35,798 nucleotides of DNA from assembly GCA_019416425.1 (NCBI GenBank), contig DXXK01000063.1:1-35798 (forward strand), written 5' to 3'. Below, piece by piece: positions 1 through 8,551 of this stretch. Position 1 is the stretch's first letter; each line of letters begins with the position of its first letter. The translations under genes were made by a program, and so were the position numbers. Origin of the DNA: Bacteroidales bacterium. Its GTDB lineage: Bacteria; Bacteroidota; Bacteroidia; Bacteroidales; Muribaculaceae. Below the pieces are notes generated by a model, which saw only the letters and a list, made by a program, of their open reading frames with translations, was not told where the DNA came from and searched no databases.

Positions 1-443
1 AGGTATCTTTCTGTAGGTGTCTTTCTATATAGTTCAAGTTGGCGGGAATAAATCTCACTGAACAGCGCGCCATTCACAGCAGAAAGATTGCCGTCAAACG
101 ATGCGTAAAATACGTTTCGCGCCTCTTGTGTTCTTATTTGAAATACCGAAGAGTCTGCTCCGGCTTTTATCGTAACCTCAGACGGAAGCCTATTGAACGA
201 ATTATAGTAGTCGGCTACAATTTCTCCCTCAAAAGCGAATCCTACGACTGCTTCATTGCCCGAAGAGGTCATTGTCGTATATTTGAAATACCCCGATTCC
301 ACGACTCCAAGATATTTGCCTACACACCCCTGTTGAACAAAGACATCATCTTTAGAATAATGGGCAGCACGACCATGCTCCCGGCAATAATCTTTTATCG
401 CCGATAAGTCTATGCTTTGGTCATATGAGTTGAACTGTGCCAT
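1..443 (-). CDS. Crp/Fnr family transcriptional regulator, N-terminal part (runs off the left edge)
   Basis: Reading minus from the ATG at 443-441 gives an uninterrupted frame of 147 codons to the window edge, starting MAQFNSYDQSIDLSAIKDYC. The product has the cyclic-nucleotide-binding beta-barrel pattern of Bacteroidetes Crp/Fnr proteins: 'DDVFVQQGCVGKYLGVVESGYFK' near residues 32-54 and 'GFAFEGEIVADYYNS' near 67-81. The edge segment 'LYRKTPTERY' fits the helix leading to the C-terminal DNA-binding domain, which lies outside the window. It probably senses a small molecule or redox state, but no ligand can be assigned. Base composition is clearly more AT-rich than the genes to the right, so it may be cargo of the neighbouring element or come from another source (inference). 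A TAACTTTG promoter box lies just upstream, leaving a very short leader. Confidence 0.8.
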   Translation of the reverse strand, partial: MAQFNSYDQSIDLSAIKDYCREHGRAAHYSKDDVFVQQGCVGKYLGVVESGYFKYTTMTSSGNEAVVGFAFEGEIVADYYNSFNRLPSEVTIKAGADSSVFQIRTQEARNVFYASFDGNLSAVNGALFSEIYSRQLELYRKTPTERY

Positions 444-452
444 AAGGTATTA

Positions 453-484
453 CAAAGTTAGCTAATATTTCCGAAATGGGAAAA
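453..484 (-). promoter_or_regulatory. Putative Bacteroidetes-type promoter of the Crp/Fnr gene
   Basis: On minus, TAACTTTG (460-453) matches the -7 consensus TAnnTTTG. TTTC or TTTT lies 19-20 nt upstream (484-480), as a weak -33 box. The start codon at 443 would be only about 6 nt from the predicted transcript start, so the mRNA would be nearly leaderless. Confidence 0.4.
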
Positions 485-500
485 TGCTAATTTCTAAATC

Positions 501-518
501 ATTAAGAATTAACTTAAT
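501..518. repeat. 18-bp dyad ATTAAG-N6-CTTAAT upstream of the Crp/Fnr gene
   Basis: Perfect 6-bp arms (501-506 and 513-518) separated by AATTAA. It sits about 60 bp upstream of the regulator start and downstream of the big methylase/helicase terminator. Its position and symmetry would suit an operator for a dimeric regulator such as the adjacent Crp/Fnr protein, but that link is inference. Confidence 0.35.
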
Positions 519-540
519 AACAACTCTCACCCATTTACGC

Positions 541-585
541 AAAAAAGACAGACAACCTCGGCAATGATGTCGTGGTTGCCTGTCT
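541..585 (-). terminator. Rho-independent terminator of the methylase/helicase gene
   Basis: On minus, GACAGGCAACC (584-574) pairs with GGTTGTCTGTC (557-547) over 11 bp with one G-U pair, followed directly by TTTTTT (546-541). It begins 6 nt after the stop codon of the 2025-residue gene. Confidence 0.85.
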
Positions 586-590
586 ATGGA

Positions 591-3500
591 TTAAAGTCCG
601 GGTGGTCGATGTGTCGGACGAATAGTCGGAGCAGGGGATTGATAACGATATTGAGGTTCCGCCACCATCGAATCTTTGGAGTCGTTTGATTGCGCCGGAA
701 CATCTACACGCTGGGCTTGCTGTAGTTGTCCATCTCGCTTGACTTCCTCGCCATCCTTTTCATCATGTTTGGGAACAAGTTCGACAGTAATTTTGCGGTC
801 GAGGACGGCAAGTTCGGATTTCAATGCTTTCAGCTCATCCTCCTTGCCCCACGGTTTTGCGATGATGGCTTCAAGCAACGGCACATCCTTCCGCATTTTC
901 TCGGTACGTTCCTCATACTGGCGTATGATTTCGGGAAGACGCTCCAGAGCGTTGACGAAGTTCATGCAGGCGGCTTTTGTGTCGCTCATGGCTATAAAGC
1001 CGTTGTTGTATCGGTACTTGTACTCACCCTCCACAACAAAGCGGTTCTGTATTGCCTCAATACCATCGGTTATAGTTTTTTCAGAGGTAATGCTTATCGG
1101 AAAGCCATAGACATCACCGACACGGACAGATTCGCCGTGGGTGTTGGTACGCTGTGCCAGACCTTGCAGATGGATACCCATATTCTGAATATCAGTAAAC
1201 CTGCAACCGTCGAGGGTCAGACCCGGTAACGGATTGCCTTCTTCATCCCGCTTTACGGCAGCCTGATACTTATCCAGATCCGACTGCATTTTCCGCATGG
1301 TAATCTCGTTCTTCCCGATGTCATCGTTCAGGGAGCGCAGCTTATATTCGCTGTCAGCCTTTCCTTTGCCGTGTGCTTTTCGCTCACTTTCCAGTGCGCC
1401 GATGCGCTTTTCAAGTTTGGCCTTTTCAAGCAGATCGGTGTTGCCCGAAAGGATAGCCATATACTCCGAGAAGTTCATGCCGGTGTCCTCGTCCATAGAG
1501 CCTTCATCAATAGTTCTCGCCCCAAGCGCACCACGTTTCAACTGCGATATGAATGTCTGTTTGCAGTGAAGAAGGTTGAACTTGTAGGAATCCAGCGACC
1601 TTTCTACGGCATAGATTATCACATCCACTTTATTGTCGTTGTAGAGCTTTGCGACCTCGTTGCCCTTGCGTATGGCACGGCCCTCGCGCTGCTCCAAGTC
1701 GCTGGGACGCCACGGCGTGTCAAGCTCATGGACCGCGACAGCCCTTTTCTGGGCATTTACGCCTGTCCCCAGCATGGATGTCGAGCCGAACAGCACCCTC
1801 ACGGTCCCCTCGTTCATAGCCTCTATGACGGCTTTCCGTGATTTCGCGGTCTTGCACTCCTGTATAAACCGGATTTCATGCGCCGGTATGCCGTAGTCCT
1901 CGACAAGTTTGCGCTTGATTTCACTGTAAACCGACCACTCGCCGGGCTTGTAGGTTCCCAAATCGCTGAAAACAAACTGCGTGCCTTTCTGGGCGTCGAA
2001 CTTACGGTAATACTCGGCAATCATACGGGCGCAATGCGAGGCTTTGTTGTCCGGGTGATCCTCATAGGAAGGGTCTATCATACGCATATCAAGAGCCATC
2101 TTGCGGGCATAGTCCGTGGCGATGAGCATTTTCCCTTTCCTCTCCTTATCCGACAACGCTTCCCGCCCAAGCAGAGTGGCGTCGCCGGTTTTGGCATATT
2201 CCATCAGTTTCTGAATGAACTCCTCCTGCTGTGGCGTCGGAGGTATATTATGGAGTATCTCACGTTTTTCGGGACGGTCAACACCCACATCCTCCGCCGT
2301 GCGGTAGTCGGTGATTTCATTGTAAAATGCCGCCAGTTCCGGCACCTTGATAAAGTATCTGAACCTGTCCTTTGCCACTATATTATTAGTAACATTGAAC
2401 TCAAAATCGGTGGTTTTCTTCGCAAAGATTGCCGCCCATGCGTCAAAACAGCGGATGTCCTGCCTTTCAAGCTCTTTCGGACGCAGATATTTGAACAGCA
2501 GATACAGTTCTGTCAACGAGTTGCTGATTGTGGTGCCGCTGAGGAAAGTGGCTCCCAGATCCCTGCCGTTGCGCTCCTGAATGGTGCGTATGGCGAAAAG
2601 GAGGTTGAGAGCGCGTTGGCTCCCGTCCGAGTTGCCCAGACCCGCGACACGGTTGTGGCGGGTGTTGAACATAAGGTTCTTGAACTGATGACTTTCATCC
2701 ACGAAAATGTGATCTATGCCCATCTGACGGAAGTCAATCACATCGTCGGTGCGGTGGTCTATCTGATAGCGCACCGTCTCCAGCTTCGCCTCAAGATTCT
2801 TCTTGCGGGTCTCCAGCCCCCGGAGCATACCCCGTGACACATCCTTGCCCTGCTGACGGACCACATCAAGGTTTTCCTCGACGGTGTTCAGTTCCGCCTC
2901 CAGTATCTCCTGCTGCACCTCCGGCGACTGCGGTATCATGCCGAACTGGTCGTGCGACATTATTATGCAGTCATAGTCGTTGTTGCGCATATTGTTGAAA
3001 AAACGGACACGGTTCTGCGCGGTGTAGCTCTTTTCATCTGCATACAGGATGCGGGCATCGGGATAGGCTGCCTGATATGTCATTGCTATGTCGGCGACAT
3101 TGGCTTTCAGTCCGATAATCATCGGCTTATGCACCATACCCAGACGCTTCATCTCGTGCGCGGCTATGCACATTATCAGTGTCTTGCCCGTGCCGACCTG
3201 ATGGTCAGCTATGCCGCCTCCGTTCTGTTTCAGCATCCATACGCAGTCCTTCTGCGAGGAATATATCGAATGTATGCCGTAACGGTCAGCCAGCATCTTC
3301 AGGTTGAGGCCGGGAAAAGTCTGGTGGGAACCGTCATACCTCGGTCTGACAAAACAGTTGAACTTGCGGTTATACAGGTCAACCAGCCTCTCCTTGAACT
3401 CCGGGCTTTGCACCCCCAGCCATTCGGAAAAGCCGTCGCGGATTTCTTCAATCTTGGAATTGGCGAGCTGTATAGCCTCGGTGTCCGGCACCTTGATGTC

Positions 3501-6500
3501 GTTGCCGTGGTCGTCCTTGCCGACACACTTCTTTATCTCCGGCACAGTGTTGTGCAGGGCGTGTTTCAAAAGGCTCATGCCGTTGTAGGAGCGGTATTGA
3601 CCTTCTACGAAAAATTCCTGCCGTATCTTCATAGTATTTTCCGAGTTTGTCGCGGAATAATCATCCAGAGAAGGCGAATAGGCAATCTTTATGTCAGTCT
3701 CATACAGATGGCTCATATATGCGGAGTAAATGCCTGTGGGTATCCACCTCTCCCCGAAATTGAAGTCAAGTTCCTCGAAAGGGATCCTGCGGGGAACAGC
3801 ATCCTTCAACGCCGAAAGGCTCTCGTCAATACGGCTATCGTGGCTGTCGTGGTCTTTTATCCACTGTTCAATCATCTCCGCTTTCTTCACCACGTTTCCG
3901 GCGACGAAACGGTCGGCGGTCTCGTATTCCGACACAAGGGGATTGAAGTAGATATGACCCTTCAGTTCTTCGGCGAGGCGGTTCTCATCCATATCCACAA
4001 GGGAGGACATATATCCGAGCCTCACATCGCCGTACTTGTTGAGCGACGCAGCCAACGCCTCCATCGGGGTATCCACCGAAGTCACCTCGTGGATATTGAA
4101 GGCGACGGGATGGTCGAAGATGTCGGCCTTGACAAACAGTCCCGCCTCGGCACGCTCCAGAGCAAGGGAATCCATGCCGTTGGCGTCAAGCATAATCAGC
4201 TTGGCGTTGGCTTTCTCGTTGAGATGCCCGTATCGCTCCACGAACTCATCGTAATACTGGTTGAGATGTTCGCGCAGTTCCTCCGACGGCTCCTGTGTCT
4301 CCACCTCGTAGTCATATAACTGCTGGTATGTCTCCGACAAGGTTATATAGAGCATGGCGCGTTGTGCCTGCTCCGGCTTTATGCGCATGGGCTTGAATGT
4401 CGCGCCGTTCTTCCTGACATCGGAGAGAAAACCGACCTGACCGTTGTCCACCACCATAGAGCCGTTCTTGTGGAAAGACCGTATGTCCTCCGAGAATTTT
4501 CTCGGCGACATATCCGGCCCAGCACCCTCAATCGGTATGGCAGTGACTTTCGGCGGACGGTTGCGGCCTCCGGGTATGAAATCCCCCTCGGTCTTTTCGA
4601 TGTATGTCTCGCCGGGGGCGATGCCCGCAGCTCTGGCAGCCTCGGCGGACATGGCTTCCGCCTCCATTCTCGCCCTTTCCTTCAGCTGTCGGTGGGCGAT
4701 AGACATCATAGCCTCGTAGAATCCGTTGATAGGCGGATTGTCCTCCCAGTTAAGGGAGCCATAAAATTCCAGCTCCTTGTCGGTGAGCTGACGGAATTTG
4801 GCATTGGGAGGTAAGGGCGCATCCTTCTTCGGTCGGCTGACAGGTTTTGCCTCGGTCTTGTCATTTTTCGGTTCAGCCTTATGTCGACGTTGAGGTTTGC
4901 CGATTGGCTCCAGTTCTCCGAAAAGATTATAGGCAAAAAGCCGTGGGTCATAGTCGCCGCTGTAATCGGGAGTGTCATCGGTCTCTATTTCCTGCGGTTT
5001 ATCTGCGGGTGCAGTTGCAGACGGTTCAGAGGCTGGCGGTTGAGCCGTCTGAGGTGCCGGTTCCTGTTCAACCTTTGTTTCAACCAGAGGCTCCACTCTT
5101 TTATTATTAGGAGTAATTTCCTCCACGACCTTATGTTTCGGATCTTCCAACTGCTCACATATCGCCACCCGCTGCCCGGCTCTTACGAGCTTGGGGAGAT
5201 AAGTGTCGAGGGCATGATGTGGGAACCCGGCAAGCTCGATACTGCGTGTCGGCCCGTTAAGGCGGCGCGTAAGGGTGATGCCGAGTATCTCGGACGCTTT
5301 TACTGCGTCCTCTCCAAATATCTCATAGAAATCTCCGACACGGAACAACAGTATGGCGTCGGGATGTCTCTTTTTCATTTCCCGGTACTGGTCCAACAGC
5401 GGTGCCACCTTTGTAACGGTGGTTCTCTTGACTGCCTCGTTTTCCTTCTCGGCGGTCTCCTGTCTGACTGTCGGGGATGTCGGAGGTGTCAGTTTGGGGG
5501 CGTAGCCGTTGTAGCGGTCTATGTCAAGGCGTAGCCGGAATGATAATTGGAGAGCCGTGCCTATATCACGGGCGATACCGTCAACTCCTTCCTTATGGGT
5601 ATATACAATCGCCGGTTTGCCGTACTGGTCCGCACCCATTTTTGCATCCGTGCATATCACATTTTGCGGAAATGTCTGAAAGAACTTGTTGCCGGCTACT
5701 TTCGTGGCGTTGTCGATAACGGACTGCGTGAAAAGTTCCTCGTCAAAGGAAAGATTCTTCTTGTCGCTATGTTTCTGGAGAATGATAAGGTCAGACGCTG
5801 CATCGGTTCCGGCGTTATCGCTGAACGTGTTGTTCGGCAGACGCAATGCCGCAACAAGGTCGGCACGTTTCATCATCTCCATTCTGACAAACGGGGACGC
5901 GGCGTTCATGACGCCCTGGGACGCGATAAACGCAACCAGTCCTCCTTCACGCACCGAATCAAGGGTCTTGAGAAAGAAATAGTTGTGTATCGCTTTCGAT
6001 GCCTGACGGTATGGAATATCCTTGCTGACGGCATACGCCGGGTCAGGGACGGCAAAATTGCCGAAGGGGATATTGGAGGCGGCGACATCAAAATATCCGT
6101 CGAAGTCGCGCTCTATCTTTTCAAAACCCTCTATCCGTGTAAGTATAGACGGGTGCAGGGCTGAAAGGATTTTGCCGGTTAGCAAATCCTTTTCGTATGC
6201 GAGCACCTCCGCACCGGGATATATGTCGTTACGCAGAAAGGAATCTATAAATGCACCCTGTCCGGCTGACGGTTCAAGAAAACGCCGCACCTCTATACCT
6301 GCCTGTTTCAGCGAGCCGGATATGGCGTCAATGACAGGTGCAGGTGTATAGAAAGCTGTAAGCACGGAGGCTTTCAGAGAATCCATATACCGGGCGAACT
6401 CCTTATCGTCCTTTATTTTGTCGTGAATAAGGCGACGGAGTTCTACCGTAGGGGCGAAAAGTTCTATGTCGGATTTTGCCCACTGCGCCACATCTTCCAA

Positions 6501-6668
6501 GTTATCGGCCGGATTGAGGATACATTTCAGACCGCCGAATCCTGCGTACTTGCGCAGGATATCCCTTTCTTCATCAGTCTGTGCTGTGCGCCCGATTTCA
6601 CCGAGACGCAGGACGAGCCTTATCGCCTCGATGTTGTCGCGCATGGTACGGAGGCGGTTATAAGCCAT
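591..6668 (-). CDS. N6-DNA methylase / MutS domain I / SNF2-type helicase fusion of an integrative element
   Basis: A very large (2025 aa) protein typical of Bacteroidetes conjugative elements. N-terminal methyltransferase: AdoMet motif FLEPSAGQGAF at 130-140 and a motif IV variant NIPF at 199-202 in place of NPPY. Residues about 422-510 look like MutS domain I, including GDFYEIF (F447-Y-E449), the Phe-x-Glu motif that probes mismatches in MutS. A Pro/Glu/Lys-rich linker follows (about 515-640). The C-terminal half carries superfamily 2 helicase motifs: GTGKT near 1155, DESH near 1320, SGTT a little after, and QREGRAIRKGN near 1664. The last 60 residues are charged and low-complexity. The start overlaps the end of the DUF1896 gene by 11 nt, so the two are probably co-translated. 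The role is unproven; modification or remodelling of element DNA after transfer, or anti-restriction, is inference. Confidence 0.9.
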   Translation of the reverse strand: MAYNRLRTMRDNIEAIRLVLRLGEIGRTAQTDEERDILRKYAGFGGLKCILNPADNLEDVAQWAKSDIELFAPTVELRRLIHDKIKDDKEFARYMDSLKASVLTAFYTPAPVIDAISGSLKQAGIEVRRFLEPSAGQGAFIDSFLRNDIYPGAEVLAYEKDLLTGKILSALHPSILTRIEGFEKIERDFDGYFDVAASNIPFGNFAVPDPAYAVSKDIPYRQASKAIHNYFFLKTLDSVREGGLVAFIASQGVMNAASPFVRMEMMKRADLVAALRLPNNTFSDNAGTDAASDLIILQKHSDKKNLSFDEELFTQSVIDNATKVAGNKFFQTFPQNVICTDAKMGADQYGKPAIVYTHKEGVDGIARDIGTALQLSFRLRLDIDRYNGYAPKLTPPTSPTVRQETAEKENEAVKRTTVTKVAPLLDQYREMKKRHPDAILLFRVGDFYEIFGEDAVKASEILGITLTRRLNGPTRSIELAGFPHHALDTYLPKLVRAGQRVAICEQLEDPKHKVVEEITPNNKRVEPLVETKVEQEPAPQTAQPPASEPSATAPADKPQEIETDDTPDYSGDYDPRLFAYNLFGELEPIGKPQRRHKAEPKNDKTEAKPVSRPKKDAPLPPNAKFRQLTDKELEFYGSLNWEDNPPINGFYEAMMSIAHRQLKERARMEAEAMSAEAARAAGIAPGETYIEKTEGDFIPGGRNRPPKVTAIPIEGAGPDMSPRKFSEDIRSFHKNGSMVVDNGQVGFLSDVRKNGATFKPMRIKPEQAQRAMLYITLSETYQQLYDYEVETQEPSEELREHLNQYYDEFVERYGHLNEKANAKLIMLDANGMDSLALERAEAGLFVKADIFDHPVAFNIHEVTSVDTPMEALAASLNKYGDVRLGYMSSLVDMDENRLAEELKGHIYFNPLVSEYETADRFVAGNVVKKAEMIEQWIKDHDSHDSRIDESLSALKDAVPRRIPFEELDFNFGERWIPTGIYSAYMSHLYETDIKIAYSPSLDDYSATNSENTMKIRQEFFVEGQYRSYNGMSLLKHALHNTVPEIKKCVGKDDHGNDIKVPDTEAIQLANSKIEEIRDGFSEWLGVQSPEFKERLVDLYNRKFNCFVRPRYDGSHQTFPGLNLKMLADRYGIHSIYSSQKDCVWMLKQNGGGIADHQVGTGKTLIMCIAAHEMKRLGMVHKPMIIGLKANVADIAMTYQAAYPDARILYADEKSYTAQNRVRFFNNMRNNDYDCIIMSHDQFGMIPQSPEVQQEILEAELNTVEENLDVVRQQGKDVSRGMLRGLETRKKNLEAKLETVRYQIDHRTDDVIDFRQMGIDHIFVDESHQFKNLMFNTRHNRVAGLGNSDGSQRALNLLFAIRTIQERNGRDLGATFLSGTTISNSLTELYLLFKYLRPKELERQDIRCFDAWAAIFAKKTTDFEFNVTNNIVAKDRFRYFIKVPELAAFYNEITDYRTAEDVGVDRPEKREILHNIPPTPQQEEFIQKLMEYAKTGDATLLGREALSDKERKGKMLIATDYARKMALDMRMIDPSYEDHPDNKASHCARMIAEYYRKFDAQKGTQFVFSDLGTYKPGEWSVYSEIKRKLVEDYGIPAHEIRFIQECKTAKSRKAVIEAMNEGTVRVLFGSTSMLGTGVNAQKRAVAVHELDTPWRPSDLEQREGRAIRKGNEVAKLYNDNKVDVIIYAVERSLDSYKFNLLHCKQTFISQLKRGALGARTIDEGSMDEDTGMNFSEYMAILSGNTDLLEKAKLEKRIGALESERKAHGKGKADSEYKLRSLNDDIGKNEITMRKMQSDLDKYQAAVKRDEEGNPLPGLTLDGCRFTDIQNMGIHLQGLAQRTNTHGESVRVGDVYGFPISITSEKTITDGIEAIQNRFVVEGEYKYRYNNGFIAMSDTKAACMNFVNALERLPEIIRQYEERTEKMRKDVPLLEAIIAKPWGKEDELKALKSELAVLDRKITVELVPKHDEKDGEEVKRDGQLQQAQRVDVPAQSNDSKDSMVAEPQYRYQSPAPTIRPTHRPPGL

Positions 6669-7104
6669 AGCCGTCCAGTATTTCGGTGATTGTTCCGAGC
6701 AGTTCAGTCAGCATCGGCTGATGTGTCTCCCTGTCAAGGAAGTCGCCGTTGACCTCGTAGCGGTCGAGTATGTCGCTAATAGGTTTCTGGCCAAGCAGAT
6801 GCACGGCGAAGTCAGGCATATACTCCGGCGGCAGGCGCAGCCAGAGGTTTTCCTCCACCACATTATATATTATGTCGTAACGCGACACATACAGCCCGGC
6901 AAGGAGTGTGCGCATCGCCAGCTCACGGGCAATCGGTACGGGCTTACCCTCCAGACGCGCAGACACGAATGTGTCGTATGCGTCGTCAGAGCGGGTTTCT
7001 ATGAAATTTTTATTGTCTCTCTGGGAAAAATGATGGTCAATGAGATGACCCCGGAGATAGACTTGGAAGAAGTCTGCCTCCGGCAATTCTATGTTATGTT
7101 TCAT
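6658..7104 (-). CDS. DUF1896 family protein
   Basis: A 148-residue soluble acidic protein (MKHNIELPEADFFQVYLRGH...) that I recognise as DUF1896, a family found in Bacteroidetes mobile elements next to the large methylase/helicase. No catalytic motif, signal peptide or membrane segment is visible. The conserved features are the N-terminal 'FFQVYLRGHLIDHH' and the 'ARELAMRTLLAGLYVSRYD' segment. The ATG at 7104 is preceded at 10 nt by CCACTATATCC, a version of the leader motif seen before other genes of this element. It overlaps the downstream methylase/helicase gene by 11 nt, which suggests a two-gene operon and joint function (inference). The molecular function is unknown. Confidence 0.85.
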   Translation of the reverse strand: MKHNIELPEADFFQVYLRGHLIDHHFSQRDNKNFIETRSDDAYDTFVSARLEGKPVPIARELAMRTLLAGLYVSRYDIIYNVVEENLWLRLPPEYMPDFAVHLLGQKPISDILDRYEVNGDFLDRETHQPMLTELLGTITEILDGYGL

Positions 7105-7109
7105 CGGGG

Positions 7110-7217
7110 GATGCGGATATAGTGGTTGCCGGAATCCTTCTCCGAGCCGTTTTATTACGGCGCAATGAAAAAGGACACCGGGTATCCCTCCCGATGTCCA
7201 ACCACTAAATCCGCGTC
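7110..7217. repeat. 19-bp inverted repeat of a gene-leader sequence flanking a terminator
   Basis: The left arm 7110-7128 and right arm 7199-7217 match at 17 of 19 positions as an inverted repeat (right arm CAACCACTAAATCCGCGTC). The left arm is the leader of the DUF1896 gene on minus. The right arm precedes, by 9 nt, a 14-codon plus-strand frame at 7222-7266 (MKQKNIMTQNQSQR). The topoisomerase-like gene's terminator lies between the arms. Confidence 0.6.
7168..7199 (-). terminator. Rho-independent terminator after the topoisomerase-like gene
   Basis: On minus, GGACATCGGG (7199-7190) pairs with CCCGGTGTCC (7182-7173), 10 bp with one G-U pair, followed by TTTTT (7172-7168). It separates the topoisomerase-like gene from the DUF1896-methylase operon. 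Confidence 0.8.
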
Positions 7218-7325
7218 AAAAATGAAACAAAAAAACATAATGACGCAGAATCAGTCGCAAAGATAATAAATTATCCTGACACGGGAGGGATTATTATGTG
7301 TTTTAGGAGCTGGTTTCAAGAGAGT

Positions 7326-8501
7326 TTAGGCGGTTTTAACCGTTTTTGCCTTCTTCTCTTTGTTCTTTCTATTCTTGCGGCGGTGGTTCTTCTTGCCGCT
7401 TTTGTACTTGCGCCCCTTGTCGCAGGTGTCGGGGGCGAAGGCGTCGATGACGCGCTTGACTATGAGGTTGTAGAGCTTTTCTTCGTCGCGGCTGAGATCC
7501 GTGGGGTGCAGTCCGGTGGTGACGATGCCGAAGCCGTTATACACGCTTTCGCCGTTGCGGAAGTTGTGGCACTTGGAGGGTTTGCCTTCGCCCACCGAGC
7601 GACCCCACCTGCTGTTGTAACGCAGCATCTCCATATTGCGGAGCATCGCTTTCCATACTCCGCCGGGAACGGTGTTCTGCAACACGGCGGGATAGGATAT
7701 GAGTTTCTTGGCATACAGGCGGTATGCTGTCAGTATTGTCTTTTCGTGGGTATAGTCCAGCTCACAGGCAGCCTGAATCATCAGAGCCGGGAGGTTGAAC
7801 AGGGGACAGCGGTCGGTGATTACCCCGATATAGTTGTCTCCCTCGCGCTGTTCTCCGGGAGCCGGGGCGGGTACGCCGGCACATTCCGCATCTTTTGCGG
7901 CATCGCTGACGGATATTTCCTCGACTGCGGGCGAGCCTTTCAGCTCTGCGTTTTCCTCTGCGGCCTGTACGATGGCGTTGTAGATGGATTCCTCCAGCCA
8001 TTTCTCGTATTCCTTGCGGTTCTGAGGCCCGTGGTTCACGGCATGGACGATGGCTTTCTTTGTCAGCACGGGGAGCCATGCGCGGCGCGTATCCACGGGG
8101 CAGCCGATGAAGTAGTAGAGGTTCAGGAAGTCGAGGTCTCCGGTAATGTCGGGGCGCATGGCGTTCACAACTGTCAGGCTCATCTTCCACAGGGCCTTGA
8201 TTGTTTCGAGCTGTCGGATGTCCTCGGCTGATTTCTTGTAGCCGACAAGCTCGTCGTAGTTGCGCATGGCGAAGTTGAAGTTATGGGCGTAGGCGAGGCG
8301 GCTCTCCATAGTGGTCGAGAGAACGAAACTCTCCTGCGGCGAGAAGGTTGCCTCCACGAGCTGTCCGTTTGTCCATGTCACGGCGTAGCCGTTGCCGAGG
8401 TAGTAACCCTCGTGTTTTTCATTCGCGCCGATTGCTCTGGCAATTGTGTCCGCTGTGATCTGATGGTCGGTCACGACGGTTATGAGATTTTTCTGTTTCA
8501 T
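7326..8501 (-). CDS. Degenerate topoisomerase III-like protein (no catalytic tyrosine)
   Basis: 391 residues. The N-terminus (TVVTDHQITADTIARAIGA...GNGYAVTWTNGQLVEA) follows the TOPRIM start of type IA topoisomerase III, but the AEKPS segment with its catalytic Glu is replaced by TDHQI. VVNAMRPDITGDLDF (111-125) lies where TopB has the acidic DxGREGE cluster, which is lost. Residues 233-278 match domain III up to the active site, but the family's YPRTDSRYL reads YPAVLQNTV, so the nucleophilic Tyr is T277. LHPTDLSRDEEKLYNLIVKR (331-350) matches the following conserved block. Most of domain II is missing and the tail is very basic (about 360-391). I infer a non-enzymatic DNA-binding or structural protein derived from the topoisomerase usually coded here. 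The frame is intact, which argues against simple decay. Confidence 0.7.
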   Translation of the reverse strand: MKQKNLITVVTDHQITADTIARAIGANEKHEGYYLGNGYAVTWTNGQLVEATFSPQESFVLSTTMESRLAYAHNFNFAMRNYDELVGYKKSAEDIRQLETIKALWKMSLTVVNAMRPDITGDLDFLNLYYFIGCPVDTRRAWLPVLTKKAIVHAVNHGPQNRKEYEKWLEESIYNAIVQAAEENAELKGSPAVEEISVSDAAKDAECAGVPAPAPGEQREGDNYIGVITDRCPLFNLPALMIQAACELDYTHEKTILTAYRLYAKKLISYPAVLQNTVPGGVWKAMLRNMEMLRYNSRWGRSVGEGKPSKCHNFRNGESVYNGFGIVTTGLHPTDLSRDEEKLYNLIVKRVIDAFAPDTCDKGRKYKSGKKNHRRKNRKNKEKKAKTVKTA

Positions 8502-8551
8502 TTTTGCTTTTTATTTGGGTGGATATTTCTGGATTAGTGGTTTTCTGAAAT

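Noticed and set aside
39..407. Plus-strand open frame of 122 codons
   Set aside because: It lies wholly opposite the Crp/Fnr-type gene on minus, whose product is recognisable.
1878..4319. Long plus-strand open frames (1878-2837 and 2952-4319)
   Set aside because: They are antisense to the methylase/helicase gene; their translations show no family features, and the minus product carries clear helicase motifs there.
7296..8231. 311-codon plus-strand frame with a hydrophobic start
   Set aside because: It is antisense to the topoisomerase-like gene, and its Val/Gly/His-rich composition is typical of an antisense shadow.
8531..8540. CCACTAATCC before the topoisomerase-like gene as a full member of the leader motif family
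   Set aside because: It is one base short and 29 nt from the start, not 9-10, so I count it only as a variant.
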